From the NCBI GenBank assembly GCA_040882285.1, contig JBBEBQ010000010.1, forward strand, positions 174,147 through 238,146: DNA of 64,000 nt, given 5' to 3'. Positions 9,065-17,512 of the stretch are shown in pieces. The notes below the pieces were generated by a model. The model was not told where the DNA came from. It made no database searches and worked only from the letters and a program-made list of their open reading frames with translations. The position numbers and the translations under genes are program-made. The stretch comes from Gemmatimonadaceae bacterium. GTDB taxonomy: Bacteria > Gemmatimonadota > Gemmatimonadetes > Gemmatimonadales > Gemmatimonadaceae. The number at the start of each line of letters is the position of its first letter. Within the stretch, counting starts at the first letter, position 1.

Positions 9065-12000
9065 CTACTGCACGCGGATGTTGACACCGCCGGGCCCGGG
9101 CGGTGCCGCTGCGGGCGCGTCGGTGAAGCGCACCGGATTTCCGAACTGCCACCGGGTGTTCTCGCGATCTTTCATGGGAGTCTCCAGCATCCGCTGAAAC
9201 ATCGGGATGAGCTCGCGCTGCGCCGGCGACACGGCCTCGGCCGCGATCTCCGGCTGCTCCCAGAAAATCTTCCAGTACGCCTTCTGCGCGACGAGCACGC
9301 TGTCGAGCTCGGTCTTGCCGGCGCTGCCCTGTCCCGCGGCCAGCAGCTCTCCAATAGCGCGATAAACGGCGCGCACTCTCTCAGAGTACACGGAATCGGC
9401 CTGCCGCAGCATCGCGATCTGCGTCGCGCTCAGGAACAGCGAATCGCTCTCGGACAGCAACAGCTTGTGGACACTGGACGTGTTCGACAGGTAGAACGCG
9501 GCAATCGAATCGGCGGTCCTCCGCTGCCAGCGGCCGTCCATCCGCACGGGTTCCACCGCGCGGCGAAGCTCCTGCACGTCGAAGTCCACCGAGAGGTTCA
9601 CGGAGAAATCGATCACGACGCGGAACGGATCGCGCCCGATCGAGCGGCCCGCGCGGTTGCTGCCGAAGCGCGGATTCACGTCGTACCGGAAGCGGTTGGC
9701 GGCCGGATCGAAGCCGCGCGGCAGCAGCAATACCGGATCCGCGTAGGACGACCGCGCGAGCACGTTCTGCAGATACACGTTCGGGGATACGCGCCGCCGC
9801 CACTTCGGCGGAATCGGCGGCACCCACTGAATGCTCAGCGACTGCGTGCCTGGGCCTCTGCACGAGTTGCGGCCGGGAACCGAGCCTGCATTCTCGCGGA
9901 GGCAGTCGCGCGCGCCGGCGGGGCCGTTGGCGGCGAGCGCCGCGATCTGGCTCGCGAGCGCGGCGTCGGGCTCCGTCGCGGGTCTTGGAATGTAGGCTCT
10001 GTCACCGCCGCGGCCGTCGCCGTTCACGTCCCCCTGCACGACCGGCGTGAACGGCAAACCCGATTGCGCTCGGCCGAACAGCGTGATCGTCCCCACTTTC
10101 GGATTGGAAAAGCCGCCCGTGAGCACGAGCACGTTGCGCGCGTCGCTCGAGTTGGGGGCCCACTCGCGCTCTCGCGGATCACCGAAGCTCGCGCCGTCGA
10201 ATCCGCGGTACTGCCGCCGCATCCACTGCAGCGTGTAGTTGGCGGACACGTGGAAATTGAACCTGCCCCGCATCTTGAACACGTCGGGCGAGAGACCGAA
10301 CGTCAGTTGCCCGCCGTATCCGCGCAGGTCGCTCACGCGAGTTGTCACGGAGCCGAACTGATCCGACCTGCGCGATTCGGCTGCCGACACCGACCCGCTG
10401 GTCGTGTCTATCGCCGACTGGGTCACGTACACGGGGCGACCGGCTTCGCTCGCCAGCGCGAAGCGCTGCACGCCGGAAAAGTTCGCATCCACCAGTCCCG
10501 GCTGCGACAGATCGTACGACGCCAGGCCGCCGACCTTGACCAGCCACTTCTGAAAGATGTTCGTGGACCAGTCGAGCGACGCGCGCCAGCTCCGCGGCAC
10601 GTCGTACGACGGGTCTATCAGCGTCACGCGCGGCGCGCGCTCTCCCAGCGGACCATTGCCGTCGAGACACTGCGTGGGAATCGATGCGGGGTTCGACTCG
10701 AACATCGCCCAATCCGCCAATGGCGTCGCTGCGCCCACGCACGAGAGGTTCGACGTTCCTCCCGGCAGACCCGTCGCGGCCGATGCTTCGGCGAGAATGT
10801 CCGGCCGCAGCAGGTCGCGGAACTCTCCGATGCCACCGCGGATCACTCCTGTGTTGTACCTGTAGAACCTGCCGATCTGCGACTGATTGATCCCCGACCC
10901 GTTGTCCTTGTCGCGGTTATAGCGGAAAATGAAACCGACGCGGGGGCTGATGTGCACGCGCGCTGGCGCTGCACCCGTCTCGACGCCGAGCGCCTGCTCG
11001 AGCGCGGGGTTCTTCGCGGGCGAATCGAAGAAGCCGTCGGCCTCGACGCGCGCGCCGTACAGCACGCTGAGGAACTGCGACTTGGTGTACGAGTGCGCCA
11101 GCGCCGCCGCTCCGTTCCACACCTTGCCGGCGCGTGTCGGCTGCGCCAGCGTGCGCGAGAAGCTGCTGGGATCGCCGGCGGCGAAGTCCTCCAGCGAGTT
11201 GAAAGTGAAGGTGCCCAACCGGTTGGGAGCACCCGCCTGTTCGAGTCCGTCGGCGCGTCCCCAGAGCAGCGCCTTGAACCGGTGGCGGCGTCCGCCCGCG
11301 TTCCAGATCGTCTCGTTCGCGCCTTCGATCGTCCACCGGCTGTCGTCGGCGGAGAAGAACGGCCCCCCGCCGACGCTCAACGCCGCGACGTCGTTGCTGC
11401 CGTCCGCGCCGGGCGAGCGCACCATGACGTTCGCTCCCGGGAGTACGCGATACGGCGTAGTCTCGGTGGAGACCTTCCCCGCCGCGATGCGCGTCTCGCT
11501 TAGAATGCGACGTCCCGGGCCAACGTATTCGCCCAGTGTGATCTGTCCGCCGATCGTGCGCTCGCGCCTCTCGCCCGCCGCGGACGGAGCGCTGAGCGGG
11601 CCGAATCCGAGTGCGCCTTCCCTGACCGATCCTATGTACGTGGTGAGCGCGCGGACTTTGAGCGTGTCGCGTGTATCGTCCAGCCGGCCGAGCCAGGTGA
11701 GCGCGTCGCGCTTCCGGCTGCCGGGGATGCCGCTTCCGCTGAGCGAGAGACCGGCGGGATTCGCCAGCGCGATCAGTCGCGCGACGGAATCCGGTGACAC
11801 TCCCGCGCGCGTCAGCGCTTCGACGTCGGCGTCCAGCAGCGTCGCGGGATCGCTGGAGTTCTGCGCGACTTCGACTGCGACGTTGTACGTGAGCGCGCGG
11901 CGGATCAGCTCGCCGTCGGCGCCGAAGCTCGCCTTGAAGCCGCCGCTCTTCGCTCCCAACGCCAACGCCGTCGCATCCGCGAACTGCAGCGCCTGCGGGT

Positions 12001-12796
12001 CGAGCGTGACGAAGCCGTTGCGGCGCTGGTAGGTCCTGCTTCCCGGTCCGAGCCGAACGTCTATGTTCGCGCCGGCGAAGCCGCCGCGGGTCGGGTCGAA
12101 CGTCGCGCCGGTGACTCGCGTTTCGGTGCGCGCCGCGCGCGGCACTGACGCCGCGGCCATTCCCATCCCGTTCAGCGTGTTGAGATTGGACTCCGCGCCC
12201 GCGCCGAGTATGGATATCCCGCCCGGCGTCTGCGTGACGTTCGACATCGTGCCGGCCAGCGCGTTGAGATCTCCGGCGACCGTCGGCGCGACCTGCCCGG
12301 CGACGCCGTCGGCCCAGCGCTCGGACGATCCGGGCTCGAGCTGCGTGGGATTGACGTTGTTGCTCGCACGGACCGGCCGCGTCGCATTGATGCGCACCGC
12401 TTCCAGCTCGGCGAGGTTGGACGAGAGCGTGAAATCGGCGACGAGCTCCCGCTCGGTTCCCTGACGCTGCACTCTGCGGCGCGCGGACCGGAGCCCTTCA
12501 GCGCTGACCGCGACGAGGTAATCCCCCGTTCCGGTGTCGAACCGGACGCGATAATCGCCCGCGCTGTCCGTTTTCGTTTCCTGCGTGGCGCGATCGGGTC
12601 CACGAGTGACCGTGATGGAGGCTCCCACTATCGCCCGGCTAGAGTCGTCGGTCACGCGCCCGCGAATGATGTCCGCTTGAGGATCCTGAGCCGCCGAGGA
12701 CAAAGGTGTCAGACAAAGCGTGAGCGCCGCTACGACAGTGGCGGGCGTTGCTCTGCGAAATAGAGAGCGAACGTCGGGAAATCGATCGAAATCCAT
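9065..12796 (-). CDS. TonB-dependent outer-membrane receptor with CarboxypepD_reg domain
   Basis: The ATG at 12796 gives 1243 residues and a signal peptide ending near PLSSAAQ; an upstream TTG would only add residues before it. Residues about 41-125 form a carboxypeptidase-regulatory-like domain (IIRGRVTDDSSRAIVGA). A plug-like region (about 130-270) and a long beta-barrel region follow. Proteins of this plan import large or scarce substrates across the outer membrane using TonB energy. The C-terminus does not end in an aromatic barrel strand: about 120 residues of charged helical sequence (LLSESDSLFLSATQIAMLRQ and on) follow the last barrel-like segment, which is unusual. No ligand can be inferred; the gene is monocistronic. 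Confidence 0.82.
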   Translation of the reverse strand: MDFDRFPDVRSLFRRATPATVVAALTLCLTPLSSAAQDPQADIIRGRVTDDSSRAIVGASITVTRGPDRATQETKTDSAGDYRVRFDTGTGDYLVAVSAEGLRSARRRVQRQGTERELVADFTLSSNLAELEAVRINATRPVRASNNVNPTQLEPGSSERWADGVAGQVAPTVAGDLNALAGTMSNVTQTPGGISILGAGAESNLNTLNGMGMAAASVPRAARTETRVTGATFDPTRGGFAGANIDVRLGPGSRTYQRRNGFVTLDPQALQFADATALALGAKSGGFKASFGADGELIRRALTYNVAVEVAQNSSDPATLLDADVEALTRAGVSPDSVARLIALANPAGLSLSGSGIPGSRKRDALTWLGRLDDTRDTLKVRALTTYIGSVREGALGFGPLSAPSAAGERRERTIGGQITLGEYVGPGRRILSETRIAAGKVSTETTPYRVLPGANVMVRSPGADGSNDVAALSVGGGPFFSADDSRWTIEGANETIWNAGGRRHRFKALLWGRADGLEQAGAPNRLGTFTFNSLEDFAAGDPSSFSRTLAQPTRAGKVWNGAAALAHSYTKSQFLSVLYGARVEADGFFDSPAKNPALEQALGVETGAAPARVHISPRVGFIFRYNRDKDNGSGINQSQIGRFYRYNTGVIRGGIGEFRDLLRPDILAEASAATGLPGGTSNLSCVGAATPLADWAMFESNPASIPTQCLDGNGPLGERAPRVTLIDPSYDVPRSWRASLDWSTNIFQKWLVKVGGLASYDLSQPGLVDANFSGVQRFALASEAGRPVYVTQSAIDTTSGSVSAAESRRSDQFGSVTTRVSDLRGYGGQLTFGLSPDVFKMRGRFNFHVSANYTLQWMRRQYRGFDGASFGDPREREWAPNSSDARNVLVLTGGFSNPKVGTITLFGRAQSGLPFTPVVQGDVNGDGRGGDRAYIPRPATEPDAALASQIAALAANGPAGARDCLRENAGSVPGRNSCRGPGTQSLSIQWVPPIPPKWRRRVSPNVYLQNVLARSSYADPVLLLPRGFDPAANRFRYDVNPRFGSNRAGRSIGRDPFRVVIDFSVNLSVDFDVQELRRAVEPVRMDGRWQRRTADSIAAFYLSNTSSVHKLLLSESDSLFLSATQIAMLRQADSVYSERVRAVYRAIGELLAAGQGSAGKTELDSVLVAQKAYWKIFWEQPEIAAEAVSPAQRELIPMFQRMLETPMKDRENTRWQFGNPVRFTDAPAAAPPGPGGVNIRVQ

Positions 12797-12847
12797 GGCG
12801 GTAGCTGCTGAAGAGTGATCGGACTGACCGATTAGACATTCATCGGC

Positions 12848-12869
12848 CAAAAACGGTTCGCTAACCGTT
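12848..12869 (-). terminator. Hairpin with T-run in the TonB-receptor leader
   Basis: On the minus strand AACGGTT-AGCG-AACCGTT forms a 7-bp stem followed by TTTTT. No gene upstream is transcribed towards it, so it could be an attenuator or operator in the receptor's 5' leader. The stem is short; the call is tentative. Confidence 0.35.
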
Positions 12870-12909
12870 GCCTACCCGTACGACCCCGTGACAAGGGTGT
12901 TTCCTCATC

Positions 12910-13629
12910 ATGGCGTCTGCACCAGTCAGCATAGGTACGTTTCACGCCATGCGGCCCGCACGCACCTCGAGATTGATTTCCGTCGTGCCTAAGTGTCCGC
13001 TCTGCCACGCGGCCCGGCCGAGGTCCGTCGAAAGCGGAGACGGCAAGGGTTACTTCGCCTGCCGGGTGTGCAATCTCATCTACCTGACTCCGTCGCAGCG
13101 TCTTTCCGCGGCCGGTGAGCGCGCTCGCTACGAGCTCCACAACAACGATCGCGACGACCCGAACTATGTGCTGTTTCTCCGCCGCCTCGCGGATCCACTG
13201 GTGGAGCGCTTGCGGCCCGGCGCGCGCGGGCTCGACTTCGGCTGCGGTCCCACGCCTGTGCTGTCGGAGATTCTGACGGCGGCCGGCTTTCCCTGCGCCG
13301 CGTATGATCCGTTCTTCGCGCCGGACGAGACCCTGCTCGACAAGCGCTACGATTTCATCACCTGCTCGGAAGTCGTCGAGCACGCGCATGACCCGGCCCG
13401 CATGTTCGCGACGCTGCGGCGCATGCTGGCGCCCGACGGCATTCTCGGCGTGATGACGATGTTCCATCCGGGCGAGGACGCATTCGCCGACTGGTGGTAT
13501 CGGCGCGATCCCACGCATGTCTGCTTCTATGGCGAAGCGACGATGCGCTGGATCGGCGAGCGGCACGGCTGGCAGACGGAATTTCCGCGGCCGAACGTCA
13601 CGCTCTTCAGCGCCCCGGCCCGGCCATGA
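12910..13629 (+). CDS. Class I SAM-dependent methyltransferase with N-terminal zinc ribbon
   Basis: The N-terminus has two Cys pairs (CPLC and CRVC, about residues 29-55), a probable zinc ribbon. A Rossmann methyltransferase domain follows: the SAM-binding loop is GLDFGCGPTP, and DFITCSEVVEHAHDP is the usual strand-4 region (Methyltransf_23/UbiG-like). The length is 239 residues. The substrate is unknown; zinc ribbons of this kind occur in methyltransferases acting on sugars or nucleic acids. The ATG at 12910 is the longest start; an ATG at 12949 or a GTG near 12985, just before the zinc ribbon, is also possible. It is divergent from the TonB receptor and ends just before a strong hairpin. 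Confidence 0.72.
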   Translation: MASAPVSIGTFHAMRPARTSRLISVVPKCPLCHAARPRSVESGDGKGYFACRVCNLIYLTPSQRLSAAGERARYELHNNDRDDPNYVLFLRRLADPLVERLRPGARGLDFGCGPTPVLSEILTAAGFPCAAYDPFFAPDETLLDKRYDFITCSEVVEHAHDPARMFATLRRMLAPDGILGVMTMFHPGEDAFADWWYRRDPTHVCFYGEATMRWIGERHGWQTEFPRPNVTLFSAPARP

Positions 13630-13631
13630 AC

Positions 13632-13660
13632 GACAACGGCCCCGCGAAGGGGCCGTTGTC
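13632..13660. terminator. Strong hairpin between methyltransferase and tRNA-Phe
   Basis: A perfect 12-bp stem (GACAACGGCCCC with GGGGCCGTTGTC, loop GCGAA) lies 3 nt after the methyltransferase stop and just past the 3' end of the minus-strand tRNA. There is no clear T-run, but the stem fits a bidirectional terminator. Confidence 0.6.
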
Positions 13661-13677
13661 GGATGATTTCATACAGG

Positions 13678-13750
<73 letters not shown>

Positions 13751-13804
13751 CGACGTAAGACAGCCTCGCAAACTACCCGGCGCGAGCGTCTCTTTCAACC
13801 GGCT

Positions 13805-15262
13805 CTATGGGCCGGGCCGGTACCGCCTCGCCATCTCGTCCAGTCCCTGCTGCAGCTCCGCGGCCGGGAGCCAGCGTCCGCGGACCATCACCCCGGATCG
13901 CCGCGCCAGGTTCCGCACGTTGGCCAGCGGGTCGGAGTCGAGCAGCACCAGATCGGCGCGGTTCCCCGGCACGACCGACCCGAACTTGCCGTCGAGCCTG
14001 AGCTCACGCTCGGCGTAGCGCGCGACGTTGCGCGTGCCGCTCTCCAGAATCTGGAACGGCGTCAGTCCCACCTCCTGCATCACCACAACTTCACGGTGCA
14101 GCGCGAACCCCGGCACGTTGAACATCTGCGGCGAGTCCGTCCCCATCAGCAGCAGCGCGCCCGAATCGCCCAGCGCGCGCAACGCCAGCCGCCGCAGCTC
14201 GAGGAATCGGTCGATGTCCTCGGTGCGTATGCCCTGCGCCTGCTGCGACTGCGTCATGTTGCGCTTCTGCCGCATCCAACCGCTCACCATCTGCGGCGAC
14301 GCGTACCGCATCTCGGGCCGCTGCGCCGCTTCTTCCGGCGATTCCGCCGAGTAGAAGCTCTCCCACAGGAACGCAGTCGGCACGTTCCACGTTCCGGCGT
14401 CTCGCGTGCGACCCGCCCAGTACCGCACCCGCGCCGGATCAACCGCCGGTACCCACTCGCCGAACGGAACCGGCCCGGCCATCATGCGCGAGCGCAACGG
14501 CTCGGGCAGCGACGCCTCCAGGTATCCGTCGAGGTGGTCGATCGTGGACTGCCGCGCCTCCAGCGTGCGCTCCAACCCTACCGCCGCCGATATGTGGCCG
14601 GCGAAGGTGATCCCGATCTCGCGCGCGGTCGCGACGAGCACGTCGTACACGGAGCGCAGCAGCCCCGGATGGAGCTTGAGGAAATCGTAACCGGCCGCCT
14701 GGTGCTCGCGCACCAACCGCGCGGCCGCTTCCGGCGTGGGCGCGCTCTGCCCGTTGAGCGACGGCGCGCCGACGTACAGCGTAGGCCCGACGATCTCGCC
14801 CCGCGCCAGCTGCTCCCGCAGCTCCAATTGCATCGGCGCGCCGAGCATTCCGCGGATCGTCGTGACGCCGTTGGCGACGTATAGGAACATGATGTCCCGC
14901 ACGAGCTGCTCCGGCGCGTTGCCGCCGGGGACGTGCGCGTGCATTTCTGCGAGTCCCGGGATCAGAAACTTTCCGCGGCCGTCGATGACCGTGTCGCCCG
15001 CTCGCGCGCGCACGCGTGACGCGGGCCCGATGGCGGCTATCATTCCGTCGCTGACGAGCACCGTCTGCCCTGGCAGAGCGCCGACGCGGTCCATCGGAAT
15101 CACCGTCACGTCGACGAAGGCGAAGTCGCCAGGCGTCGCTGGCGTCGTGGGTCCACCCACGCCAACAAACGCAGTCCCGGAGACAGCGACTACTAGTAAT
15201 AGTAGTCTTGCCACCCACCGATATCGTGCTCGCACGGTCAACCTCCGGTTCTGGCCATACAT
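13805..15262 (-). CDS. Exported amidohydrolase-family protein (imidazolonepropionase-like)
   Basis: The 485-residue protein has an N-terminal hydrophobic segment (VARLLLLVVAVSGTAF), the amidohydrolase entry motif GLAEMHAHV (metal-binding HxH), a later GHIS and the LLMGTDSP motif carrying the usual catalytic Asp. It belongs to the metal-dependent amidohydrolase superfamily, in which exported members often act as dipeptidases or prolidases. The substrate cannot be deduced. The ATG at 15262 follows a G-rich stretch. The signal-peptide codons include CTA-CTA-TTA-CTA, unusual in this GC-rich genome, and lie in an 8-bp hairpin (15188-15207). It is divergent from an SGNH hydrolase, with a palindrome between them. 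Confidence 0.8.
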   Translation of the reverse strand: MYGQNRRLTVRARYRWVARLLLLVVAVSGTAFVGVGGPTTPATPGDFAFVDVTVIPMDRVGALPGQTVLVSDGMIAAIGPASRVRARAGDTVIDGRGKFLIPGLAEMHAHVPGGNAPEQLVRDIMFLYVANGVTTIRGMLGAPMQLELREQLARGEIVGPTLYVGAPSLNGQSAPTPEAAARLVREHQAAGYDFLKLHPGLLRSVYDVLVATAREIGITFAGHISAAVGLERTLEARQSTIDHLDGYLEASLPEPLRSRMMAGPVPFGEWVPAVDPARVRYWAGRTRDAGTWNVPTAFLWESFYSAESPEEAAQRPEMRYASPQMVSGWMRQKRNMTQSQQAQGIRTEDIDRFLELRRLALRALGDSGALLLMGTDSPQMFNVPGFALHREVVVMQEVGLTPFQILESGTRNVARYAERELRLDGKFGSVVPGNRADLVLLDSDPLANVRNLARRSGVMVRGRWLPAAELQQGLDEMARRYRPGP

Positions 15263-15293
15263 GGTGGAAACCCCCTACGTAATGAATCGTCGG

Positions 15294-15319
15294 CCTCATA
15301 CGCTAATACGCGTATGTGG
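15294..15319. promoter_or_regulatory. Palindrome between divergent genes, possible operator
   Basis: CATACGC-6 nt-GCGTATG, extended by CC/GG at the outer ends, lies in the 122-nt gap between the divergent amidohydrolase and SGNH hydrolase genes. The position suits a regulator site for both; nothing identifies the protein. Confidence 0.35.
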
Positions 15320-15384
15320 ACGATACCACCCCGCTCCTAGGCTGAAGACGTCGAAAGTCACTCTCTCTTCATCAGGAGCTCAAA

Positions 15385-16590
15385 ATGAGTCGCTCGATCC
15401 GTTGGATCCCCTGCGCCATGGCCGTCGCCTTCACGGCGGCGTGTGGCGATTTCGACCCGCCGCCGATCACACCGCCCGTGATGTTCCGCACGTATGTGTC
15501 GCTCGGGACCAGCCTGAGCATGGGCTGGATGAATGACGGCGTGTTCGGCGCGACCCAGCAGATGGCATGGCCCAGCCGGCTCGCGGGCGCGGCCACCGCT
15601 AATTTCGAATTGCCATTGATCGCCGAGCCCGGCTGCCAGCCGCCCTACGCGTCTCCGCTCGGGAGCTTCAAGCGCGTAGACGGCACATCCATAGCGGCAT
15701 CGAGCGTGTGCGCGCCGCTCGAAGCAGGCGTCTCGCTCGCAACCACCAATAACTTCGCGATCGAGGGTGCCTACGCGTCGGACGCGCTCACCGCTACTCC
15801 CAATGCGCCACGCGCCGGCAAGGGACCGATCACGAGCCGGGTCCTCGAGCCGACCATGTCCCAGGTCACCACCATGCTCGCCCGGAAGCCTACGTTCGTG
15901 TCCGTCGAGTTCGGCGGGAACGAGCTGCTCCAGGCGCAGGGCGGCGTGCTGGTAGAAAACGTCACGTACATCCCGTTCGCGGCATTCCAGGAGGCGTACG
16001 GCAAGATCATCGACAGCGTGAAGACGACCCGCGCCCGTGCCGTACTGGTAGGCCTCGCGCTGGACATGCGTCAGTTCCCGGCCATCAGAACAGGCCCGGA
16101 GATCTGGTCGCAGCGCGCGGCCTTCGCGGGGTTCAACGTGGCGGTAGCCGGCAACTGCGAGACGAGTCCCAACTTCATGTTCATTCGCGGCATCGTCCCG
16201 ACGGCGATCATTACCGGCGCCGGCCGCGCGGCAGCGGGTCTCGGCCCTGCTACTCTCAGCTGCGCGGATGTCCCCGGCCAGGTGGATTACGTGCTGACGC
16301 CCGCCGACATCCAGTTCCTCAATGCATTGGCGGCGCAGATGGATGCGGAGATCCAGTCGCTCGCGCAGCAAAACCGCTACGCCTTCTTCCGTCTGGACGT
16401 GCTCTACGCGCAGTCGAAGGATGGGGTTCCGTTCAGCCTGGCGGCGTATCTCGGAAGCGCCACGCCTTACGGCCCTGCGATCAGTCTCGACGGAGTTCAT
16501 CCGAATTCCGTCGGCCAGACGATCCTCGCGAACGCGGCAATATCCGCGATCAATGCGGCATACAACGTGAGAATGAACCCCGTCAACTGA
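15385..16590 (+). CDS. SGNH/GDSL-type hydrolase lipoprotein
   Basis: The 401-residue protein has a lipoprotein signal (AVAFTAAC, Cys20). Block I reads YVSLGTSLSMGW, with the probable nucleophile Ser43 in a GTSL variant of GDSL. FGGNEL matches block III (Asn), and DGVHPNSVG near the C-terminus matches the DxxH block V. These are the conserved SGNH-hydrolase blocks, which catalyse ester hydrolysis on lipids or acylated sugars. A ribosome-binding site (AGGAGCTC) precedes the ATG. The gene stands alone and ends 19 nt before a strong terminator. The ester substrate is unknown; location on the outer or inner membrane by lipid anchor is inferred. Confidence 0.8.
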   Translation: MSRSIRWIPCAMAVAFTAACGDFDPPPITPPVMFRTYVSLGTSLSMGWMNDGVFGATQQMAWPSRLAGAATANFELPLIAEPGCQPPYASPLGSFKRVDGTSIAASSVCAPLEAGVSLATTNNFAIEGAYASDALTATPNAPRAGKGPITSRVLEPTMSQVTTMLARKPTFVSVEFGGNELLQAQGGVLVENVTYIPFAAFQEAYGKIIDSVKTTRARAVLVGLALDMRQFPAIRTGPEIWSQRAAFAGFNVAVAGNCETSPNFMFIRGIVPTAIITGAGRAAAGLGPATLSCADVPGQVDYVLTPADIQFLNALAAQMDAEIQSLAQQNRYAFFRLDVLYAQSKDGVPFSLAAYLGSATPYGPAISLDGVHPNSVGQTILANAAISAINAAYNVRMNPVN

Positions 16591-16609
16591 CTTCACGCAT
16601 GCGGGATAT

Positions 16610-16644
16610 AAAAAAACAGCCGCCCGTTTGGGCGGCTGTTTTTC
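16610..16644. terminator. Bidirectional rho-independent terminator
   Basis: An A-run, then CAGCCGCCC-GTTT-GGGCGGCTG, then TTTTT. The A and T flanks make a textbook bidirectional terminator for the SGNH hydrolase (plus) and the metalloprotease remnant (minus). Confidence 0.92.
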
Positions 16645-16661
16645 TTCCGCTGTTGGCTCGG

Positions 16662-17411
16662 CTAGTCCGTGTTCAGCCCCTTCTCGATCGCGAACAGGAT
16701 GTGCCGCGTGTGCGCCATCGTCTCCGCGTTCGCGCTCTTCCCGGCGAGCATCCGTTGAATGGAGCGCAGGTTGGCGAGGGCCGCCGACCGCGACGGATAA
16801 TCGAACGGCGCGTTCGTCGGCGCCGTGATCATCGCGATCAGCCGGTTCACGTACTCCAGCTGCAGGTTCTGCCGGAAGGTGTTCACGTTCCTCCGCGCGT
16901 CCGCCGCGAAAACGGCAGCGGTCAGGTCCGACATCACCTCGGCCAGCGGATACTCGTTGCCGTACAAGCGCGAGTCCGTGATGCGGGTGAGCGTGAGCGG
17001 GTGCAGCAGGTGGCTCAGCAGCTGGCGCTGGATCGCCAGCGCGCGCGCGTGAATCTTGGGATCCTCCGGCGCGCTGAAGAAGTCGAAGCCCCGCCGCTGC
17101 ATCGCTAGGTAGTTGTACAGGCCTGACGCGGCGTCGAACGCCGACGGCGCGAATATCTTGCTCGACAGCACCTGCATCGCGCGCTTCTGATCGGCGCGGC
17201 TCACCGGCGTGAACGGCCTGGTCGCGCCCGGCTGGCCCACCATCGCGCGGTCCACGTACACGCCCCCGATGTAGCGCGTGACGACGTCGGCCGCGCCCGC
17301 CTGCTGCCCGCTCAGGACCAGGTACGCCGACCGCAGCTCGTGATACGACTTGCCTTCCGTCGAGTATCTCGCCGGCAGCCGCCGCATGAGATCGTTAGCC
17401 AGATCGCCCGC
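16662..17411 (-). pseudogene. C-terminal remnant of a zinc-dependent metalloprotease (DUF5117/DUF4953-like)
   Basis: The ATG-initiated frame (17387) has 241 residues. It resembles only the C-terminal region of large (roughly 800-residue) secreted zinc metalloproteases: HELRSAYLVLSGQQ, then YIGGVYVDRAMVGQPG and FTPVSRADQKRAMQVL. There is no HExxH motif and no signal peptide. Family-like sequence (AGDLANDLM) continues upstream of the ATG in frame until a TAG at 17412-17414, and the ClC transporter's upstream region begins there. The simplest reading is a gene whose 5' two thirds were lost. A stand-alone small protein remains possible. It still ends at an intact terminator. Confidence 0.6.
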
Positions 17412-17512
17412 CTACAGTGGGGAGCCGATTCCGGTTCGTCAAGAACGCCGGCGGACCGACGGATGTCGGCCTTACGGTTGCGGGCGATTGGAGGTTCCAT
17501 GATGTTGCGCCG

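Noticed and set aside
9467..11503. Long plus-strand open frame opposite the TonB receptor
   Set aside because: It is antisense to a gene with clear domains; Arg/His/Ala-rich composition is typical of shadow frames in GC-rich DNA.
12797..12850. TTG start at 12850 for the TonB receptor
   Set aside because: It adds residues before a good signal peptide beginning at the 12796 ATG.
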